A stretch of 64,000 bases of DNA from Actinoplanes sp. NBRC 103695. GTDB taxonomy: Bacteria; Actinomycetota; Actinomycetes; Mycobacteriales; Micromonosporaceae. Numbering within the stretch: the stretch's first letter is position 1; every line of letters starts with the position of its first letter. The position numbers and the translations under genes were made by a program. The stretch spans positions 233,572-297,571 of the forward strand of contig NZ_BSTL01000002.1 of the NCBI RefSeq assembly GCF_030269485.1, read 5' to 3'. This document shows, piece by piece, positions 1 to 8,680 of this stretch. The notes beneath the pieces were generated by a model that worked only from the letters and a program-made list of their open reading frames with translations, did not search any database and was not told where the DNA came from.

Positions 1-1
1 G

Positions 2-478
2 CTCGGCGGGCTGGACATCGCCGGGCTGTCCGACCGGCGCCTCTCCGCGCTGCGCGGACGGTGGCTGGGCTTCGTGTTCCAGGCGTTCCACCTCACCGCC
101 GGGCTCAGCGCCGCCGAGAACGTCGCCACCGGCCTGCTCTACGCCGGAGTGCCCCGCCGCAAACGCCGGCCGCTGGCCCTGGAGGCGCTCGACCGGGTCG
201 GCCTGTCGCACCGCGTCGCCCATGCGCCGCACCAGCTCTCCGGCGGCGAACGGCAACGCGTCGCGATCGCCCGGGCGCTGGTGCACGGGCCCGCGCTGCT
301 GCTCGCCGACGAACCCACCGGCGCCCTCGACACGCGGAACGGCCGGGTGGTGCTCGACCTGCTCCACCGGCTGAACGAGGAGGGCACGACCATCGCGGTC
401 ATCACCCACGACCGGGACATCGCGGCCGCCCTGCCTCGCCGCGTGGAGATGCTCGACGGCCGGCTGGTGGCCGCATGA
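2..478 (+). CDS. ABC transporter ATP-binding protein (5' end cut off by window)
   Basis: ATPase subunit of a MacB/LolD-like ABC exporter. The reading frame is already open at the window edge, so the Walker A part lies outside. Visible in order are the Q-loop ([10 protein letters not shown]), the ABC signature [15 protein letters not shown], Walker B with the D-loop ([12 protein letters not shown]) and the H-loop histidine (AVITHD). The stop codon overlaps the start of the permease at 475 (ATGA), so the two are co-translated. The family powers export or extraction of lipids, peptides or drugs by an FtsX-type permease. The substrate cannot be told from sequence. Confidence 0.93.
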   Translation, partial: LGGLDIAGLSDRRLSALRGRWLGFVFQAFHLTAGLSAAENVATGLLYAGVPRRKRRPLALEALDRVGLSHRVAHAPHQLSGGERQRVAIARALVHGPALLLADEPTGALDTRNGRVVLDLLHRLNEEGTTIAVITHDRDIAAALPRRVEMLDGRLVAA

Positions 479-1665
479 TTCCCTACACCAAACCCGTCCG
501 GCTCGGTCTCGCCGACCTGCTCGGGCTCGGACTGCTGGGATTGCGTACGCGGAAAGCCCGAGCCGCGTTGTCGGCACTCGGCATCGCCATCGGGATCGCC
601 ACCATGATCGTCGTCACCGGCATCCCGGCGTCCAGCCAGGCCCAGCTGATGCGCGAGTTGTCCGCCCTCGGCACCAACATGCTGGAGGTGCGGGCGATGC
701 CCGACCAGGACCCGCCGGTGCTGCTGCCGGCCGAGTCGGTCGGGATGGTCCAGCGGATCGGGCCGGTGACCCGGGCCAGCGCGGTGGCCAACACCCACAC
801 GGTCGTACGCCGGTCCGACCGCACCGACCCGGACGACAACTCCGGCCTGACCGTGCTGGCCAGCCGGCTCGACCTGCTGCCCGCCATCAACGCCCGCGTC
901 CACCGGGGTCAGTGGCTCAACGAGGCGACGTCGCACTTCCCGGCCGTGGTGCTCGGCTCGGAAGCGGCCATCCGCCTCGGCGTCACCGGCACCGGGCGGC
1001 AGCTGATGATCCGCGACAAGTGGTTCACCGTCACCGGCATCCTCGCCTCGGTGCCGCTGCTGCCCGAGATCGACCGGTCGGTGTTCGTCGGCTGGCCCGC
1101 CGCCCAGACCGAACTCGGCTTCGACGGGCATCCCACCGTGCTCTACGTCCAGTCCAGGGAACCGGCGATCGAACAGGTGCGCGGGGTGCTCCCGGAGACC
1201 GTCGACCCGGGGCAGCCCGCGAACGTCATGGTCAGCCGCCCGTCCGACGCGTTGGCGGCGAAACGGGCGACCGAGACCGCGTTCTCGGCGCTGTTCCTCG
1301 GACTGGCCGGGGTGGCGCTGCTGGTCGGCGGCATCGGGGTGGCCAACACCATGGTGATCTCGGTGCTCGAACGCCGCGGCGAGATCGGGCTGCGCCGGGC
1401 GCTGGGCGCCAACAGGGGGCAGATCCGCGGGCAGTTCCTGACGGAGGCGGTGGCGCTGGCGACTCTGGGCGGGATCGCCGGCACGGTGCTCGGGGCGGCG
1501 GCGACCGTCGGGTACGCGGCCTACCACGACTGGCCGCTCGTCATCCCGCTGTCCGCGACGTTCGCCGGGCTCGGCGGGGCCGTGGTGGTCGGCGTGGTGG
1601 CCGGGGTCTACCCGTCGATGCGGGCGGCCGGGCTGCCGCCGACGGAAGCGCTCGCGACCGCCTGA
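475..1665 (+). CDS. FtsX/MacB-type ABC transporter permease
   Basis: Permease partner of the upstream ATPase, 396 aa. The ATG start lies in the ATGA overlap with the ATPase stop. The layout is typical of MacB-like permeases: an N-terminal membrane segment around residues 32-55, a long extracytoplasmic MacB-type domain (about 60-255), then a C-terminal FtsX domain with three predicted membrane helices. The conserved coupling segment [14 protein letters not shown] lies near residue 300. The protein ends on PTEALATA, similar to the Pro-x-EAL ending common in this family. The pair probably works as a mechanotransmitter-type exporter; the substrate is unknown. Confidence 0.9.
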   Translation: MIPYTKPVRLGLADLLGLGLLGLRTRKARAALSALGIAIGIATMIVVTGIPASSQAQLMRELSALGTNMLEVRAMPDQDPPVLLPAESVGMVQRIGPVTRASAVANTHTVVRRSDRTDPDDNSGLTVLASRLDLLPAINARVHRGQWLNEATSHFPAVVLGSEAAIRLGVTGTGRQLMIRDKWFTVTGILASVPLLPEIDRSVFVGWPAAQTELGFDGHPTVLYVQSREPAIEQVRGVLPETVDPGQPANVMVSRPSDALAAKRATETAFSALFLGLAGVALLVGGIGVANTMVISVLERRGEIGLRRALGANRGQIRGQFLTEAVALATLGGIAGTVLGAAATVGYAAYHDWPLVIPLSATFAGLGGAVVVGVVAGVYPSMRAAGLPPTEALATA

Positions 1666-1730
1666 CCGGCGTTGCTTCCGGTGACGGCAGCGGTCGCCGA
1701 TGACTGGGCGGCGTTCGGTAGGTTTTCGAT

Positions 1731-3257
1731 GTGACGGACGAGAGCGCCAGGATGGTCGCCGGCCGGTACCGGCTGGACCGGGTCCTGGGCCGCGGCGGCA
1801 TGGGCGCCGTCTGGCAGGGCAGCGACACGCTCCTCGACCGGGACGTCGCGGTGAAGGAGATCTACCTGCCGGGCGCCGACTCCGGGCCGGTCGACCCCGC
1901 CGATCCCCGCATCCGGCGGGCGATGCGCGAGGCCCAGGCCGCCGCCCGGCTGCGTCATCCCAGCATCGTCACCGTCCACGACATCGCCCTCGACGCCGGC
2001 CGGCCGTGGATCATCATGGAGCTGGTGAACGGCCCGTCCCTGGCCGACGTCATCGAGAAGTCCGGGCCGCTGCCGGCCGGTCGGAGCGCCGAGATCGGGC
2101 TACAGGTCCTCGACGCGCTGAGCACCGCCCACCGCCACGGCACCGTGCACCGCGACGTCAAACCGGCGAACATCCTGATCGACACCGACCGGGCGATGCT
2201 GACCGACTTCGGCATCGCGGCCGTCGACGACGCGACCGCGCTGACCGCGACCGGGTTCATGATCGGCTCCCCGGCCTACATGGCGCCGGAACGGATCAAC
2301 GGCCACCCCGCCACGCCCGCCGGCGACCTGTGGGCGCTCGGCGTCACCATCTACACCGCGGTGACCGGGCGCTCGCCGTTCCAGCGGGAGGACACCCAGG
2401 GGACCATCGCGGCGATCCTGACCAGCCCGGCCGTACCGGTCGACGCCGGGCACCTCTGGCCGGTCCTGGCCGGGCTGCTGGAGAAGGACCCGGCCCGGCG
2501 GCTCACCGCGGAGCAGGCGCGGCCGCTGCTGGCCACGTCGGCCCGGGAGGACGTCACCCTGCGGTACACGCCGCCGGCGCCGCCTGCTCCGGCTTTCTCA
2601 GCGCCGCCGCCTTTCTCGGCGCCGCCGGCTCCCTATCAGACCCCGCCTCCCTTCCCCGCGCCTTCCTTTCACCAGCACGGGATGCTGCCCGCCGACTTCC
2701 CCGTCCAGCTGGTCGAGCTGACGGTGGGCGACCGGACCGGCTACACCCTGCGGGCCCACGTGCCGGAGCAGGACGGCTGGACCACACCCGTCTTCGCCAC
2801 CTCCGCCGGACGCCTCCCTCTGGTGCCACGCCCGGAGCAGGCGGCCGGGTTCGCGCTGGCAAGCCCCGAGCACGACCTGTCCCGGATCCCGCACTGGGGC
2901 TGGCTGTGCCAGTCGATGTCACGCGGTTACCTGCCGCTGCTCGACGCCAACCGCTACGACCTGGGCCTCCCGGCGGTCAACCTGGAGATGGACCCGGCCC
3001 GGTGGCTGCCCGACCTGCTCGTCAAGTCCGGCACGATCGCGAACGAGCTGATCCTGGCCCTGGACATCGAGGAGGCGTTCCAGCTGCTCGCCCCCGGCAC
3101 GCCGCTGGACCAGCTCGACGACTCCCTGCGTCAGGCCGGCGACCGCCCGCGCAAGAACCACATCCGCCAATGGCAGCAGCTCGACCGCCGGATGCTCGCC
3201 GCCTGGTGGCAGCACGTCACCGACATCATCGAGTCCCGCCTGGACTGGCGTGCCTGA
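1731..3257 (+). CDS. serine/threonine protein kinase (PknB-like, no membrane anchor)
   Basis: Hanks-type Ser/Thr kinase, 508 aa, GTG start. Seen in the protein: the glycine-rich loop ([10 protein letters not shown]), the ATP-binding lysine at about residue 42 (DVAVKE), the catalytic loop [10 protein letters not shown] with Asp142, DFGIA at about 159, and MAPER as the APE motif. After the roughly 270-residue kinase domain comes a Pro/Ala/Phe-rich linker (about 282-325), then a roughly 180-residue C-terminal domain I do not recognise. I see no transmembrane helix and no PASTA repeats, so this is probably a soluble kinase, unlike PknB. The gene stands alone after the ABC exporter. Its targets cannot be inferred. 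Confidence 0.92.
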   Translation: MTDESARMVAGRYRLDRVLGRGGMGAVWQGSDTLLDRDVAVKEIYLPGADSGPVDPADPRIRRAMREAQAAARLRHPSIVTVHDIALDAGRPWIIMELVNGPSLADVIEKSGPLPAGRSAEIGLQVLDALSTAHRHGTVHRDVKPANILIDTDRAMLTDFGIAAVDDATALTATGFMIGSPAYMAPERINGHPATPAGDLWALGVTIYTAVTGRSPFQREDTQGTIAAILTSPAVPVDAGHLWPVLAGLLEKDPARRLTAEQARPLLATSAREDVTLRYTPPAPPAPAFSAPPPFSAPPAPYQTPPPFPAPSFHQHGMLPADFPVQLVELTVGDRTGYTLRAHVPEQDGWTTPVFATSAGRLPLVPRPEQAAGFALASPEHDLSRIPHWGWLCQSMSRGYLPLLDANRYDLGLPAVNLEMDPARWLPDLLVKSGTIANELILALDIEEAFQLLAPGTPLDQLDDSLRQAGDRPRKNHIRQWQQLDRRMLAAWWQHVTDIIESRLDWRA

Positions 3258-3372
3258 ATAATTCCATCTTGAGAGCATTTATCAAGGTGACGGCCGCATC
3301 CCCGACGGGTCCCGTCTGGTGATCTTCAACCGGCCGGTGGGGCCGAGTGGAAACCCGCGCGGAGGGTTCTAC

Positions 3373-3630
3373 ATGACTCGCTCGCCGGCCGAGAACAACG
3401 CCGATGGAACGGGATGGCATACGCCTCCCGTGGAGGCGGGAGACAACCATGTCCAAATCACTGCGGTCGTCATGTCGAACGATCTCTACACGTCATTGCT
3501 CTCGATCATGCCGGTGGATCCGGGCCCGACCGGTGCCTGGCTCATCAAGGAGTTACCAAGTGGCGGGCGCACCAACTCATTCATCGTGCAACCGCGGAAA
3601 CGTACCGAGACTGACCGGAGCGGTTGCTAG
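3373..3630 (+). CDS. small hypothetical protein, 85 aa
   Basis: I do not recognise this protein. The ATG at 3373 has a good ribosome binding site (GGAGGG at 3361-3366), and the frame runs 85 codons with mostly G/C third positions. It has no signal peptide or membrane helix. The middle is hydrophobic and globular-looking (VQITAVVMSNDLYTSLLSIM), the C-terminus basic. The stop TAG shares the palindrome CTAG at 3627-3630 with the stop codon of the convergent hydrolase gene. A start at 3319 is possible but has no good binding site. The stretch 3258-3372 is slightly AT-richer and holds only a small hairpin (GACGG/CCGTC at about 3303-3315). Confidence 0.5.
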   Translation: MTRSPAENNADGTGWHTPPVEAGDNHVQITAVVMSNDLYTSLLSIMPVDPGPTGAWLIKELPSGGRTNSFIVQPRKRTETDRSGC

Positions 3631-4478
3631 ATCGCATCCCAGAAGTCGATCAATGCGGTCGTCAGGGCGGGGAGGACGGCCGGAGGGAGCGCGTGGCCCA
3701 TCCCGGGCACGGTGACCAGGCGTGAACCCGGCACCTGGGCGGCCAGATGCGCGGCGTGCGGCGGCGGGTTGATCGGGTCCTCCGGCGCCTCGATGACCAG
3801 GAACGGAACCCTGACCCGGGCGAGATCCCGCTCCAACCCGGACTGGCCGGCTCGGGCATGCGCGGCGGTATTACGGTACGTGCCCGCGTGGTCGATGCAG
3901 GCCGCCTCCAGCGCACGGAAGTAAGCGGCGTCGAACGGGACCTTGTCGCCGTTCAACAGGCGCCAGTGTTCGACCCGCCAGTCCAGCTCGGCCTCGCGGT
4001 CACGCTCGTCGGCCAGGTGCTCCCACAACGCGAGCAGGCGCGGGTCCGGCTCCGGCATCGGCGGGGCGTCGTCGCCGCCGGCCAGGCCCGAGCCCAGCGC
4101 GGCGGTGCAGAAGGCGGTCACGCTGAGCAGGCGTTCCGGGTGGTCGGCCGCGAGGAGCTGGACGAGGACGCCGCCCATCGACATGCCTGCCACGTGCGCC
4201 CGGTCGACCCCGGCCGCGTCCAGCACGGCCACGGCGTCGCCGGCCAGATCGGCTACCGCGTACGGGTGATCGTCGAAGGCCCACGTCGACCGGCCGGTGT
4301 CCCGGTGGTCGTACACGATGACCCGGAACCGGGCGGCGAGCGCGTCGACCAGCTCGGACGGCCAGATCATGGCGTTCGCGTTGGCGCCCATGACGAGCAG
4401 CACGGCCGGGGCGTCGGACGGCCCGGTGGCGCGGGCCCAGATCCGGTAGGGGCCGCCGGTGTCGGCGTAGAACTCCAT
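3627..4478 (-). CDS. alpha/beta hydrolase
   Basis: Alpha/beta-fold hydrolase of 283 aa. The nucleophile elbow is GMSMGG, the oxyanion region VLLVMGANAN, the acid is probably the Asp in EAPEDPINPP, and the catalytic His is in GMGHALPP near the C-terminus. The overall pattern resembles the RdmC/aclacinomycin methylesterase-like and non-haem peroxidase-like families of actinobacteria, but substrate is not predictable. ATG start at 4478; no signal peptide. It is convergent with the small gene at 3373 and divergent from the methyltransferase at 4557 (78 bp between starts). Confidence 0.88.
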   Translation of the reverse strand: MEFYADTGGPYRIWARATGPSDAPAVLLVMGANANAMIWPSELVDALAARFRVIVYDHRDTGRSTWAFDDHPYAVADLAGDAVAVLDAAGVDRAHVAGMSMGGVLVQLLAADHPERLLSVTAFCTAALGSGLAGGDDAPPMPEPDPRLLALWEHLADERDREAELDWRVEHWRLLNGDKVPFDAAYFRALEAACIDHAGTYRNTAAHARAGQSGLERDLARVRVPFLVIEAPEDPINPPPHAAHLAAQVPGSRLVTVPGMGHALPPAVLPALTTALIDFWDAI

Positions 4479-4556
4479 CACCCGACTATGCCAGCGCGAT
4501 CGTGGAAGGGGTCGCCGGTCCGCTCCGGCCGAGGACAGGCCCGCTACGCTGCGCGG

Positions 4557-5303
4557 GTGGAGAGCACACCGACGCGCGCGCCCCGGCCGGTCTTCTCGGC
4601 ACGTAACGCCGCCGTCTGGGCCGTCCTGCACCGGGAGCTGGAGCGGCAGTCCGGCCGGCAGCTGACCGTGCTGGACGTGGGCGGCGGCACCGGCGGCTTC
4701 GCGGTGCCGCTGGCCGAGGCGGGCCACCGGGTGACCGTGGTGGACGCCAGCCCCGACGCGCTCGCCGCGCTGACCAGGCGCGCCGCCGATGCCGGGGTGG
4801 CCGACCGGGTCCGTGCCGTGCAGGGCGACGGCGAGTCGCTCGCGGGTCTGATCGAGCCGGCCAGCGCCGACCTCATCCTCTGCCACGCGATGCTCGAGGT
4901 GGTCGACGACCCGTCCGGGGTGGTCGCCGCGATAGCGTCCGCGCTGCGACCCGGTGGCGCGGTCAGCGTGCTGGTCGCCGGGCGGGCCGCGGCGGTGCTC
5001 GGCCGGGCCGTCAACGGTCAGCTGGGTCAGGCGTCCGCGCTGGCCACCGACGCGGACGGCCGGTCCGGGCCGCGGGACACGCTGCGCCGGCGCTACGACG
5101 TGGAGACCGCGGCGGCGCTGTTGCGCTCGGCGGGTCTCGAGGTTGAGCAGACCCATGGCGTACGCGTGCTCGCCGATCTGCTGCCCGCCGCGGTGGTCGA
5201 GGCGGACCCGCAGGCGCTGCTCGACCTGGAGCTGTCGCTGTCGGCCCGGCCGCCGTTCCGGGACATCGCGACCCAGCTCCACGTCTTCGCGCGGCACCCG
5301 TGA
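4557..5303 (+). CDS. class I SAM-dependent methyltransferase
   Basis: 248-aa Rossmann-fold methyltransferase. Motif I is VLDVGGGTGGFAVPLAEAG (about residues 39-57), the acidic end of strand 2 is VTVVDASPDAL, motif II/III is DGESL then DLILCHAMLEVVDDP, and a typical RPGG turn follows. It is similar in style to SmtA/UbiE-like enzymes; the substrate is unknown. The GTG at 4557 puts the conserved domain at normal distance. Its stop overlaps the GTG of the next gene (GTGA at 5300-5303), so the two are probably co-translated. Confidence 0.88.
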   Translation: MESTPTRAPRPVFSARNAAVWAVLHRELERQSGRQLTVLDVGGGTGGFAVPLAEAGHRVTVVDASPDALAALTRRAADAGVADRVRAVQGDGESLAGLIEPASADLILCHAMLEVVDDPSGVVAAIASALRPGGAVSVLVAGRAAAVLGRAVNGQLGQASALATDADGRSGPRDTLRRRYDVETAAALLRSAGLEVEQTHGVRVLADLLPAAVVEADPQALLDLELSLSARPPFRDIATQLHVFARHP

Positions 5304-6451
5304 CCCCCGACGACCACCTGCCCGGCGCCGCTTTTCAACCCCTCATTCCCGCGTACGGGACGGGCAGCCTCGCCGATCTGATGCCGAGCGTGTCGGCGGT
5401 GCTGGGGGTGCCCGGCGCCGATGACACGCTGGGACTGCGGGAGCGGCTGGACGGCGTCGACCGGGTCGCGGTGCTGCTCGTCGACGGGCTCGGGTCGTAC
5501 CAGATGCCCTTGATGGCCCCGCACGCACCGGGACTGAACTCCCTCGCCGCACGCTCCCTCACCTCGGGTTTCCCGTCGACCACACCGGTCAGCCTGGTCA
5601 CGCTGGGCACGGGGGCGGCGCCCGGGCGGCACGGGGTGCTGGGGTTCATGGCGCGGCTGCCGGACGGTCGGATCCTCAACCACATCCGCTGGGACGACGA
5701 CCCGCCGCCGGCCGTCTGGCAGCCGGTGCCGACGTGTTTCGAGACGGCTGCGGCGGCCGGGGTGGCGGTCACGCAGGTCACCCGGCCGGAGTTCGAGGGC
5801 ACCGGGCTGACCGTGTCGGCGTACCGGGGCGCGGCCTTCACGGGCGCCTCCGATCTCGCATCGCTCGCCGGCGGGATGCTCGGCGCCTTGCGCGCCGGAC
5901 CGGGCATGGTGTTCGGATATCACCCGGACCTGGACAAGCACGGCCACAACAGCGGTGTCGGCTCGCCCGAGTGGGAGGCTGCCGCCCGGGACGTGGAGCG
6001 CCTGGTCGCGATGCTGGTGGACGGGCTGCCGCCGTCCGCGGCCCTGCTGATCACGGCCGACCACGGCCAGCTCAACGTGCCCGCCGACGCCCGCTTCGAC
6101 GTCTCCGGTCTCGCCGGTGTCGACGCCTTCGCGGGCGAGCCGCGGGTGCGGTACCTGCACGTCACCCCGGGTGCGGTCGATGACGTGGTGGCGGACGCGC
6201 GGGCGATGTTCGGCTCGTCGGCCCGGGTGCTCACCCGCGCGGAGGCGATCGACACCGGGCTCTACGGTCCGGTGTCTGCGGTCAATCGCGAGCGCATCGG
6301 TGACGTGGTGATCATCTGCCTGGACCGGGTCGTCGCGCTGGCCACCGCGGTCGAGCCTCCGGTGATTTCCCGGATGGTCGCCTATCACGGCTCGGTGACC
6401 GCCGCGGAGATGACGGTTCCGCTCCTCAGCGCCGTCGGCGCCTCGGGCTGA
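5300..6451 (+). CDS. alkaline phosphatase family / nucleotide pyrophosphatase-phosphodiesterase-like protein
   Basis: 383-aa enzyme of the type I phosphodiesterase/nucleotide pyrophosphatase family (alkaline phosphatase superfamily). Metal and catalytic motifs: VAVLLVDGLG (first metal Asp), the nucleophile region SGFPSTTPVSLVTLGTG with a Thr nucleophile, GRHGVLGF, then YHPDLDKHGHNSG and LITADHGQ, which carry the remaining metal-binding Asp and His residues. No signal peptide is visible, so it looks cytoplasmic. Translational coupling to the methyltransferase suggests a joint role, but the substrate is unknown. Confidence 0.87.
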   Translation: MTPDDHLPGAAFQPLIPAYGTGSLADLMPSVSAVLGVPGADDTLGLRERLDGVDRVAVLLVDGLGSYQMPLMAPHAPGLNSLAARSLTSGFPSTTPVSLVTLGTGAAPGRHGVLGFMARLPDGRILNHIRWDDDPPPAVWQPVPTCFETAAAAGVAVTQVTRPEFEGTGLTVSAYRGAAFTGASDLASLAGGMLGALRAGPGMVFGYHPDLDKHGHNSGVGSPEWEAAARDVERLVAMLVDGLPPSAALLITADHGQLNVPADARFDVSGLAGVDAFAGEPRVRYLHVTPGAVDDVVADARAMFGSSARVLTRAEAIDTGLYGPVSAVNRERIGDVVIICLDRVVALATAVEPPVISRMVAYHGSVTAAEMTVPLLSAVGASG

Positions 6452-6519
6452 CCGTTTTGTCGGGGGCCGGGCTGACCGTTCTTGTCGAGGGCCGGGCTGG
6501 CCGTTTTTGTCGGGGGGTC
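6445..6519 (+). repeat. three imperfect tandem copies of a ~25-bp unit
   Basis: Units of the form GGGCTGACCGTTTTGTCGGG are repeated three times with few changes. The array begins on the last codons and stop of the phosphodiesterase gene (the TGA is inside the first copy) and ends about 18 bp before the dinB ATG. It fills the whole intergenic gap, so it makes up the dinB leader. Confidence 0.8.
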
Positions 6520-6536
6520 CGGCTAGCCTCCTGACC

Positions 6537-7832
6537 ATGGGACGCAGCCATGCCGTCGGGCCGGGACGCGACCCGCGGTTCGGGCCGGATGCCGACGACG
6601 CGGGCTGCACGATCCTGCACGCCGACATGGACTCATTCTTCGTCTCGGTCGAGGTGCGCAAGCGGCCCGAGCTGCGGGGGCGGCCGGTGGTGGTCGGCGG
6701 GGCGGGCCCGCGCGGGGTGGTCAGTTCGGCGAGCTACGAGGCCCGGGAGTACGGCGTACGCAGCGCTATGCCCGGAATGCGCGCCCGCGCCCTGTGCCCG
6801 CAGGCGATCTTCCTGCCGCCCGATTTCGCGGCATATGGAGAGGCGTCCCGCGCGGTGATGCAGATCTTCCGCGATGTCACGCCCCTGGTCGAGCCCTTGT
6901 CCCTGGACGAGGCGTTCCTCGACGTCGCCGGGGCGCAGCGCCTGCTCGGCCGGCCCGCGGTGATCGCCCGCGACATCCGCAGCCGCATCCTGGCCGAGGA
7001 GCGGCTGGTCTGCTCGATCGGCGTCGCGCCGAGCAAGTTCCTGGCCAAGCTCGGTTCCACCCGCGCCAAACCGGACGGCATGACCGTCGTCCCGGTCGGC
7101 CAGACGCTCGACTTCCTGCACCCGCTGCCGGTCGACGCGCTGTGGGGCGTGGGGGAGCGGGCCGCCGAGTCGCTGCGACGGCTGGGCCTGTCCACGGTCG
7201 GCGACGTGGCGCAGGCCCCGGTCAGCATGCTGCGCGGCGCGCTCGGCGAGGCGTCCGCCACCCACCTGCACGAGCTCTCCTGGGGGCGAGATCCACGCCG
7301 GGTCGAGCCCGAGCAGGCGGAGAAATCGATCGGCGCCGAGATGACCTTCGACATCGACGTCAGCGACCGTGAGCTGCTCAGGCGCAGCCTGCTCGGCCTC
7401 GCGGAAAAGGTCGGGGCGAGGCTGCGGGCGAGCGGGGTGGTGGGCCGGACGATCGCGCTCAAAGTGCGGCTGGCCGACTTCAAGACGGTCAACCGGTCCC
7501 GCACGGTGGCGGTGAACACCGATGTGGCACGTGAGATCTTCGAAATCTCCTGGGGATTGTTCACCGCGCTCGGTCCGGCCGACAAGATCAGGCTGATCGG
7601 CGTACGCGTGGAGAGCCTTGCCCCCGCAGCAACCACATCGCGGCAGCTCACGCTAGGTGAGCCGGAGCGCGGCTGGCGCGAGGCGGAGGCCGCGGCCGAC
7701 GCCGTGGCTGCCCGATTCGGGCGATCTGTCGTCGGCTTGGGGAGCCTGATGGGGCGTCGCGATCTTCGCAGAACCGAAAATCACCCGCACTCGGCTGTCG
7801 TCCCGCTTTCCGACCCGCCGGGGCACTCGTAG
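6537..7832 (+). CDS. dinB: DNA polymerase IV (Y-family translesion polymerase)
   Basis: Y-family polymerase of 431 aa that copies past damaged bases. The N-terminal palm has LHADMDSFFVSVE with the first metal-binding Asp; the catalytic pair is in SLDEAFLDV (Asp-Glu). The helix-hairpin-helix region (LWGVGERAAESLRRLGLSTVGD) and the little-finger domain (starting near EKSIGAEMTFD) follow in normal order. The ATG at 6537 gives a short N-terminal extension before the first conserved motif; an upstream TTG at 6507 lies inside the repeat and is less likely. No clear C-terminal beta-clamp motif is visible. The next gene is DUF3040, a pairing I recall from other actinobacteria upstream of the dcw cluster. 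Confidence 0.95.
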   Translation: MGRSHAVGPGRDPRFGPDADDAGCTILHADMDSFFVSVEVRKRPELRGRPVVVGGAGPRGVVSSASYEAREYGVRSAMPGMRARALCPQAIFLPPDFAAYGEASRAVMQIFRDVTPLVEPLSLDEAFLDVAGAQRLLGRPAVIARDIRSRILAEERLVCSIGVAPSKFLAKLGSTRAKPDGMTVVPVGQTLDFLHPLPVDALWGVGERAAESLRRLGLSTVGDVAQAPVSMLRGALGEASATHLHELSWGRDPRRVEPEQAEKSIGAEMTFDIDVSDRELLRRSLLGLAEKVGARLRASGVVGRTIALKVRLADFKTVNRSRTVAVNTDVAREIFEISWGLFTALGPADKIRLIGVRVESLAPAATTSRQLTLGEPERGWREAEAAADAVAARFGRSVVGLGSLMGRRDLRRTENHPHSAVVPLSDPPGHS

Positions 7833-7874
7833 ACTTGGCCCAGGACGGCCGGTGGGCTGTCTAGTGTCAGCGGT

Positions 7875-7937
7875 GTCACACTGGTACATCCGCCACAGCG
7901 ATGTAGCGGTCTGAATGGTTATATCAGTCACACTGGT
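7875..7937. promoter_or_regulatory. 11-bp direct repeats upstream of DUF3040 gene (candidate operator)
   Basis: GTCACACTGGT occurs at 7875-7885 and again at 7927-7937, 52 bp apart (about five helical turns). The second copy runs on into TGTGTC, giving a small CACA...TGTG dyad. The sequence between is AT-richer than its surroundings. Nothing shows which protein would bind. Confidence 0.35.
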
Positions 7938-8005
7938 TGTGTCGGTCAGACAGACCGGACCCGACCCCGGCCTCGGGGCCGGACTTGCGCCCGGGGAGGA
8001 AAGCC

Positions 8006-8395
8006 GTGCCGCTCTCTGAGCACGAGCAGCGGCTGTTCGATCAGATCGAGCGGTCGCTTGCCGAGGACCCTAAATTCGCCTCGGCTGTGCGGGCCAGCGA
8101 CCCGCGTTTCCACGCTCGTCGCCGGTTGGTGATCGCCGCGTTCATGATCGTCGCCGGATTGGGCCTACTCGTCTACGGCACGGTTACCAGCGTGACGCTG
8201 CTCGGCGTGGCCGGCTTCGTCGTGATGCTGGGCTCCGCGGCCTTCGCCATGCACAGCCGTCGCAAGGGACAGAACACCGACCTGCACGCGGTCGGCGGCA
8301 CAGCCACGCGCCGCACAGGCCGCCCGCGCAAGTCCGGCGGGCTGCTCGACAGGCTCGAGGAGCGGTGGAAGAACCGCCCCGAGGGTCACCGCTAG
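8006..8395 (+). CDS. DUF3040 membrane protein
   Basis: 129-aa small membrane protein of the actinobacterial DUF3040 family. The GTG at 8006 follows a strong binding site (GGAGGA at 7995-8000). The N-terminus has the family motif PLSEHEQRLFDQIERSL..DP (cytoplasmic), then two hydrophobic helices (about residues 46-66 and 69-88), then a basic tail. Function is unknown; from memory its relatives often sit near dinB and the dcw cluster, as here. An intrinsic-terminator-like hairpin follows at 8415. Confidence 0.85.
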   Translation: MPLSEHEQRLFDQIERSLAEDPKFASAVRASDPRFHARRRLVIAAFMIVAGLGLLVYGTVTSVTLLGVAGFVVMLGSAAFAMHSRRKGQNTDLHAVGGTATRRTGRPRKSGGLLDRLEERWKNRPEGHR

Positions 8396-8414
8396 CAGGC
8401 GGACGGGCGATCAA

Positions 8415-8439
8415 CGATGGCGGCCTCCGGCCGCCATCG
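8415..8439 (+). terminator. hairpin terminator after DUF3040 gene
   Basis: A perfect 11-bp stem (CGATGGCGGCC with GGCCGCCATCG) has a 3-nt loop and is followed by a short T-containing stretch (CCGTTTCTG). It lies 20 bp after the DUF3040 stop. Confidence 0.75.
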
Positions 8440-8680
8440 CCGTTTCTGTGCCCGCCCCCTTCCCGGCAGGCTCCCGCCGTCAACCTGATCACGGGGCCTG
8501 TGGCGCGTCCGGCGTGGTGCTCGGGCTGAAGACGCGGCGCGGTGCGGTCACACGGCTTGTGGGGTGATTTCGCGGAGCGCGGCCTTGCTCCGCGACACTA
8601 TCCACGATCAGCTGGTGCTCGCACACAATCTGCACAAGCGGCGCGCGATCTCTCCCCACTCCGCTGACACCCTCATCGGC

